Shown piece after piece: positions 60,527 through 64,000 of a stretch of 64,000 nt of DNA (positions within the stretch are counted from its first letter, which is position 1; the number at the start of each line of letters is the position of its first letter). The stretch spans positions 1,178,001 through 1,242,000 of the forward strand of contig CBDEGT010000003.1 of the NCBI GenBank assembly GCA_965237965.1, written 5' to 3'. The stretch is from UBA2988 sp965237965. GTDB taxonomy: Bacteria; Gemmatimonadota; Gemmatimonadetes; Longimicrobiales; Gaopeijiaceae. The notes below the pieces were generated by a model that did not search any database, was not told the DNA's origin, and worked only from the letters and a program-made list of their open reading frames with translations. Both the position numbers and the translations under genes were made by a program.

Positions 60527-62563
60527 CTACTGACCGGTCTGAGCGAGGTGGAGGACCCCCCACCGGTCCACATCCAGGGTCCAGCCCGGCGGCACCCAGG
60601 TGACGGCGCTGTATTCGGCTACTACCAGCGGCCCCTCCAGTCGGTGGCCGGCCGCGAGATCACGCCGCTGCACGCGCCGGGCGGTGAGGTCTCGGCCCCG
60701 AAACGTGATCCTCTGTGACGCGAGGGCAGGCTCCGAGGTGGCCTTCCCGATTTCGGTGATTTCGAGGGGGGGGCCGGGCGCGCGCGCCACCGCACGCAGC
60801 GTTACCGCCTCGACCACTGTGTCTCTGCGCTCGTAGCCGTAGCGCTCGAGATGCGCGCGGTGGAAGCGCTTCACCCATGAGTCCGCGGCGGCGTCGTCTG
60901 CGGCGTCTGGCGTTGCATCGGCCGGCACCCGCAGCTCGAAGCTCTGCCCGCGGTAGCGCGCGTCGACGAAGCGCTCCACGACGATCGCGTGGGTGGGCTC
61001 TCCTTCGGCGAGGAGCTGCTCCGCTGCTGCTGCGGCGAGGACGGTCAGCTCGCGTGCCGCCCGCCCGTCCCAGCCCGGACGGTCGGTGCGGATGAGTACG
61101 GTGTGCGACACCTCACGCACGACGGGAGCGGCCAGCATGCCGTAGGCAGACAGGAGGCCGGGGTGGGGTGGGACGAGCGCGCGCTCCGCGCCCATTCGGG
61201 CAGACAGCTCTGCCGCGTGCAGGCCCCCCGCGCCGCCGAAAGCGACCAGCGTGAAGTCACGCGGATCGTGGCCTCGTTCGACTGAGATCACGCGGAGGGC
61301 GCGCTCCATGGCCGAATCGACTACCGCGAGAACTCCCTCGGCCGCCTCCTCCATGGACCCTCCCAGGGCCGCGGCCAAGCCCTCTAGGTGGGGGGCCACA
61401 GCCGATCGGTCTAGCGGCCGCCCGCCGCCGAGCAGCGCGTCGGTGGGTAGGCGGCCCAGCCATACGTGCGCGTCAGTGACGGTCACGCCCGTCCCGCCTC
61501 GCCCGTAGCAGATCGGTCCGGGGTCGGCGCCCGCGCTCCGAGGGCCGACCCGCAGCGCGCCGCCCGGGTCCGTGCGAGCGAGTGAGCCACCGCCTGCGCC
61601 CACGGTGTGGATGTCGATCACCGGGACGGCGATCGCTGCACCCGCGATCTCCAGTTCACGCGTGTGTTGCGGACGTCCTGGGCAGAGGGAGACGTCGGTC
61701 GACGTGCCTCCCATGTCGAACGAGACGATCCGGTCGTATCCCGCTTGGTGGGCCCAGGCGAGCGCGCCCACCACTCCGCCGGCCGGGCCGGACAGCACCG
61801 TGTGCACGGGCTCGCGCTGCGCTCGCTCGACGGGGAGCGCGCCCCCGTTCGAACCCATCACCGACACGCGGCGTGCCCCCGACTCTTGCGCGAGCCGTCC
61901 GAGGTAGCCCGACACTGCCGGATTGACGTACGCGTTCACGACCGTAGTTGAAGCGCGCTCGTACTCGCGGTACTCGGGCAGCAGCTGGGACGAAACCGAG
62001 ACTGGGCTGCCCGTGCCGGCGAGTGCTTTGGCCACGCTCGCCTCGTGTGCCGGGCTGGCGTACGCGTGCAGCAGCACGACCGCGATCGCTTCGGCTCCGG
62101 CGACGCGGTCGGCGAGCTTGGCGAGCTCGGCGGGGTCGAGCGGCTCGACCTCCTCGCCCTCGGGACCGAGGCGGCCGCGCACGCCGATCCGGTCGTCGCG
62201 GTCCACGAGCGGCGGTGGCCTGTGCCCCACCAAAGCGTAGAGCTGCGGTCGGTTCTGCCGACCGATCTCGATCACGTCCTCGAACCCGCGATTGGTCACG
62301 AGCGCGACCCTGGCTCCCTTGCGCTCGAGCAGGGCATTGGTGGCGACGGTGGAGCCGTGGAGTAGCTGGAAGGCCCTGCCCTTGCCGATCAGCTCCCGTA
62401 CCCCCGTGAGGACCGCCTCGGCGGGATCGGACGGGGTGGACGCGATCTTGAGAGCGCGAAGCGCTCCGCCCTCGAGCAGCAGCAGGTCGGTGAACGTACC
62501 ACCCGTGTCTACGGAGACGACGGGGAAACCCCCCGTTGACTCCGCCCCACGCTCCGGGGACAT
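60527..62563 (-). CDS. Hydantoinase/5-oxoprolinase subunit A
   Basis: 678 residues from the ATG at 62563, which has GAGGAAG upstream; ATGs at 62593 and 62917 run into the divergent trpE. ATPase motifs: VVSVDTGGTFTDLLLL at the start, LLHGSTVATNALLERKGARVALVTNRGFEDVIEIGRQNRP, SGPAGGVVGALAWA, IVSFDMGGTSTDVSLC and VGAGGGSLARTD. It belongs to the HyuA/OplA family, which hydrolyses cyclic imides or 5-oxoproline with ATP, normally with a B subunit. No subunit B gene is adjacent in the window. Confidence 0.94.
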   Translation of the reverse strand: MSPERGAESTGGFPVVSVDTGGTFTDLLLLEGGALRALKIASTPSDPAEAVLTGVRELIGKGRAFQLLHGSTVATNALLERKGARVALVTNRGFEDVIEIGRQNRPQLYALVGHRPPPLVDRDDRIGVRGRLGPEGEEVEPLDPAELAKLADRVAGAEAIAVVLLHAYASPAHEASVAKALAGTGSPVSVSSQLLPEYREYERASTTVVNAYVNPAVSGYLGRLAQESGARRVSVMGSNGGALPVERAQREPVHTVLSGPAGGVVGALAWAHQAGYDRIVSFDMGGTSTDVSLCPGRPQHTRELEIAGAAIAVPVIDIHTVGAGGGSLARTDPGGALRVGPRSAGADPGPICYGRGGTGVTVTDAHVWLGRLPTDALLGGGRPLDRSAVAPHLEGLAAALGGSMEEAAEGVLAVVDSAMERALRVISVERGHDPRDFTLVAFGGAGGLHAAELSARMGAERALVPPHPGLLSAYGMLAAPVVREVSHTVLIRTDRPGWDGRAARELTVLAAAAAEQLLAEGEPTHAIVVERFVDARYRGQSFELRVPADATPDAADDAAADSWVKRFHRAHLERYGYERRDTVVEAVTLRAVARAPGPPLEITEIGKATSEPALASQRITFRGRDLTARRVQRRDLAAGHRLEGPLVVAEYSAVTWVPPGWTLDVDRWGVLHLAQTGQ

Positions 62564-62596
62564 TCGTGCGCTTCCTCGCTTCCTGGTCGGCATCCG

Positions 62597-64000
62597 ATGC
62601 AGCTCTATCCGTCCTTCGAGGAATTCCGTGTGCTCGCCGCGGGCCCTGACGGGTGCGTAGTCCCCGTCTGGAGGGAGTTCCTCTTCGACGTGGACACGGC
62701 GGTCACCGCCTACGCCAAGCTCGCTGCGCCCCCTTTCGGCTTTCTGCTCGAATCGGTGGTCGGAGGCGAGCAGTGGGCCCGCTACACCTTCCTCGGCACG
62801 CGGCCGTCGGGGGCGTGGCGGCTGCGCGACGGCCAGGTGTCCTGGTGGACGCCGGAGGCCGGATGGAAGGATGTCGACACCGGCGATCCGCTGGGCGATC
62901 TCGACGCGCGCTTGCAAGCGCGCCGTCCCGCCGACGTGCCAGGACTGCCCCGCCTTTGGGGCGGAGCCGTAGGCTACTTCTCCTATGACGTCGTGCGCCA
63001 GATCGAGCGGTTGCCGGACCCACCGCTGGACGATCTTGGACTGCCGGACGGACTGTTCCTTTTCACCGACGTCGTGCTCGCGATCGACAACCTGCGGGGC
63101 CGAGCGATGGCGATCGCAGCGGTGCCGGTCGATCCCGGAATGGACGCGGTCGCTCTCCGGAGCGCATACGATGCGGGCGCCGAGCGTACGGGCGCGCTGA
63201 TCGCGCAGCTCGAGGAAGCGCCGGCGCCTCGACCGCTCGCCCTCAAGCCCGAGCCCAGCGCCGATCCCAGCTTCACCTCGAGCAGCACGCGCGCGCAGTA
63301 CGAGGCCGGAGTCGAGCGTATCCGCGAGTACATCCGCGCGGGCGACGCCCTCCAGGTCGTGCTCTCGCAGCGGCTGGGGATGGAGTTGAGGGCCAGCCCT
63401 TTCGACCTGTACCGCGCGCTGCGCTCCCTCAACCCTTCGCCCTATCTGTACTTCCTCGAGCTCGATGGGCTCACGCTGGTGGGCTCCTCACCCGAAGTGC
63501 TGGTGCGGCTCGAGGACGGCATCGTCACGGTGCGGCCGATCGCCGGCACGCGGCCGCGGGGGAAGTCGCCTGAGGAGGATCGCTCGTTCGCCGCCGACCT
63601 GCTGGCGGACGAGAAGGAACTGGCCGAGCACCGGATGCTGGTTGACCTCGGAAGGAACGACGTCGGTCGCGTGGCCGAGTACGGCAGCGTCCGCATCCCC
63701 GATCTGATGGAGATCGAGCGTTACTCGCACGTGATGCACCTCGTGAGCCAGGTGGAGGGCAAGTTGCGCGAGGGGTTATCGGCGATGGACGCCCTCCGCG
63801 CCTGCTTCCCGGCGGGCACGGTGTCGGGAGCGCCCAAGATCCGCGCCATGGAGATCATCGACGAGTTGGAGCCGGTGCGGCGCGGCCCGTATGCGGGAGC
63901 GGTCGGACACTTCGGCTGGGGCGGTGCGAGCATGGACACGGCAATCACGATCCGAACCGTGGTGGTGTCGGGTGGGCAGGCCTACGTGCAGTCCGGTGCC
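62597..64000 (+). CDS. trpE: Anthranilate synthase component I (3' end outside window)
   Basis: Open from the ATG at 62597 to the window end (468 codons). N-terminal Anth_synt_I_N domain (MQLYPSFEEFRVLAAGPDGCVVPVWREFLFDVDTAVTAYAKL..., GFLLESVVGGEQWARYTFLG; the LLES box binds tryptophan). The chorismate-binding domain has EYIRAGDALQVVLSQRL, SPYLYFLELDGLTLVGSSPEVLVRLEDGIVTVRPIAGTRPRG, EEDRSFAADLLADEKELAEHRMLVDLGRNDVGRV, MHLVSQVEGKL, FPAGTVSGAPKIRAMEII. First step of tryptophan synthesis. Divergent from the hydantoinase gene with 33 bases between starts. Confidence 0.95.
   Translation, partial: MQLYPSFEEFRVLAAGPDGCVVPVWREFLFDVDTAVTAYAKLAAPPFGFLLESVVGGEQWARYTFLGTRPSGAWRLRDGQVSWWTPEAGWKDVDTGDPLGDLDARLQARRPADVPGLPRLWGGAVGYFSYDVVRQIERLPDPPLDDLGLPDGLFLFTDVVLAIDNLRGRAMAIAAVPVDPGMDAVALRSAYDAGAERTGALIAQLEEAPAPRPLALKPEPSADPSFTSSSTRAQYEAGVERIREYIRAGDALQVVLSQRLGMELRASPFDLYRALRSLNPSPYLYFLELDGLTLVGSSPEVLVRLEDGIVTVRPIAGTRPRGKSPEEDRSFAADLLADEKELAEHRMLVDLGRNDVGRVAEYGSVRIPDLMEIERYSHVMHLVSQVEGKLREGLSAMDALRACFPAGTVSGAPKIRAMEIIDELEPVRRGPYAGAVGHFGWGGASMDTAITIRTVVVSGGQAYVQSGA

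Overview
This is a GC-rich bacterial window that most resembles Gemmatimonadota. The evidence is a family of serine/threonine kinases starting 'TRLNAALEGRYRIERQLGEGG' with TolB/PD40-type propeller tails, secreted Ig-like lipoproteins and a DUF5916-type outer-membrane protein. The assignment is inferred from protein style only; no rRNA or tRNA gene is visible. The window is very rich in mobile DNA: IS110 (three transposases plus one remnant), a group II intron, IS3 (one complete element plus one remnant end), IS21, an IS256 remnant, IS5, an IS91-type element with a tyrosine recombinase, an IS1595-type transposon with cargo, and a decayed conjugative element.

Layout. 1-2433 (-) is the 5' part of a large secreted leucine-rich-repeat protein with a metzincin zinc-protease motif. 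3187-5909 holds two IS110 transposases and about 6.07-7.88 kb a group II intron with its reverse transcriptase and a visible domain V. 8103-10877 (-) is an Ig-like lipoprotein followed by a terminator; 10931-11168 is a tandem repeat of about 120 bp. 12.1-26.5 kb is an integrated conjugative element: S24 repressor, HTH protein, AlpA, VirB2/B3/B4/B9/B10/B8, VirD4, VirB11, ArdC, replication-relaxation protein, excisionase-like protein and tyrosine integrase. Its virB10 lacks the 3' part, virB8 runs into a frameshifted fragment, no virB6 is seen, and a strong three-way-junction structure lies before virD4, so transfer is probably defective.

26.9-47.3 kb is a paralogous kinase array in which few copies are intact. 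It has one near-complete kinase domain, two damaged long copies and several short 5' pieces that keep the kinase start codon. Several of these 5' pieces are followed directly by an unrelated, mostly envelope-associated gene (lipoprotein, HEAT-repeat protein, four-helix membrane protein, diguanylate cyclase), twice with an ATGA stop/start overlap. This leader-cargo layout is one of the two most unusual features of the window.

The other is a 3,059-bp IS1595-type transposon (38156-41214) with perfect 27-bp inverted repeats and a perfect 8-bp target duplication. Besides its transposase it carries a DprA-like gene and a ComF-like phosphoribosyltransferase gene, the domain pair of the ShosTA antiviral toxin-antitoxin system. 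Both cargo genes appear frameshifted. The insertion splits a HEAT-repeat gene whose reading frame can be rebuilt exactly.

From 49.4 kb on the content is an IS110 copy, a DUF5916-type outer-membrane protein, a tyrosine recombinase plus decayed IS91 transposase, an alpha-carbonic anhydrase with an adjacent IS5 element, and then core-like genes: a DUF2723 membrane protein, hydantoinase/oxoprolinase subunit A and, divergently, trpE, which runs off the window. Frameshifts are frequent across the window. Some lie in homopolymers, so sequencing error cannot be excluded for those.
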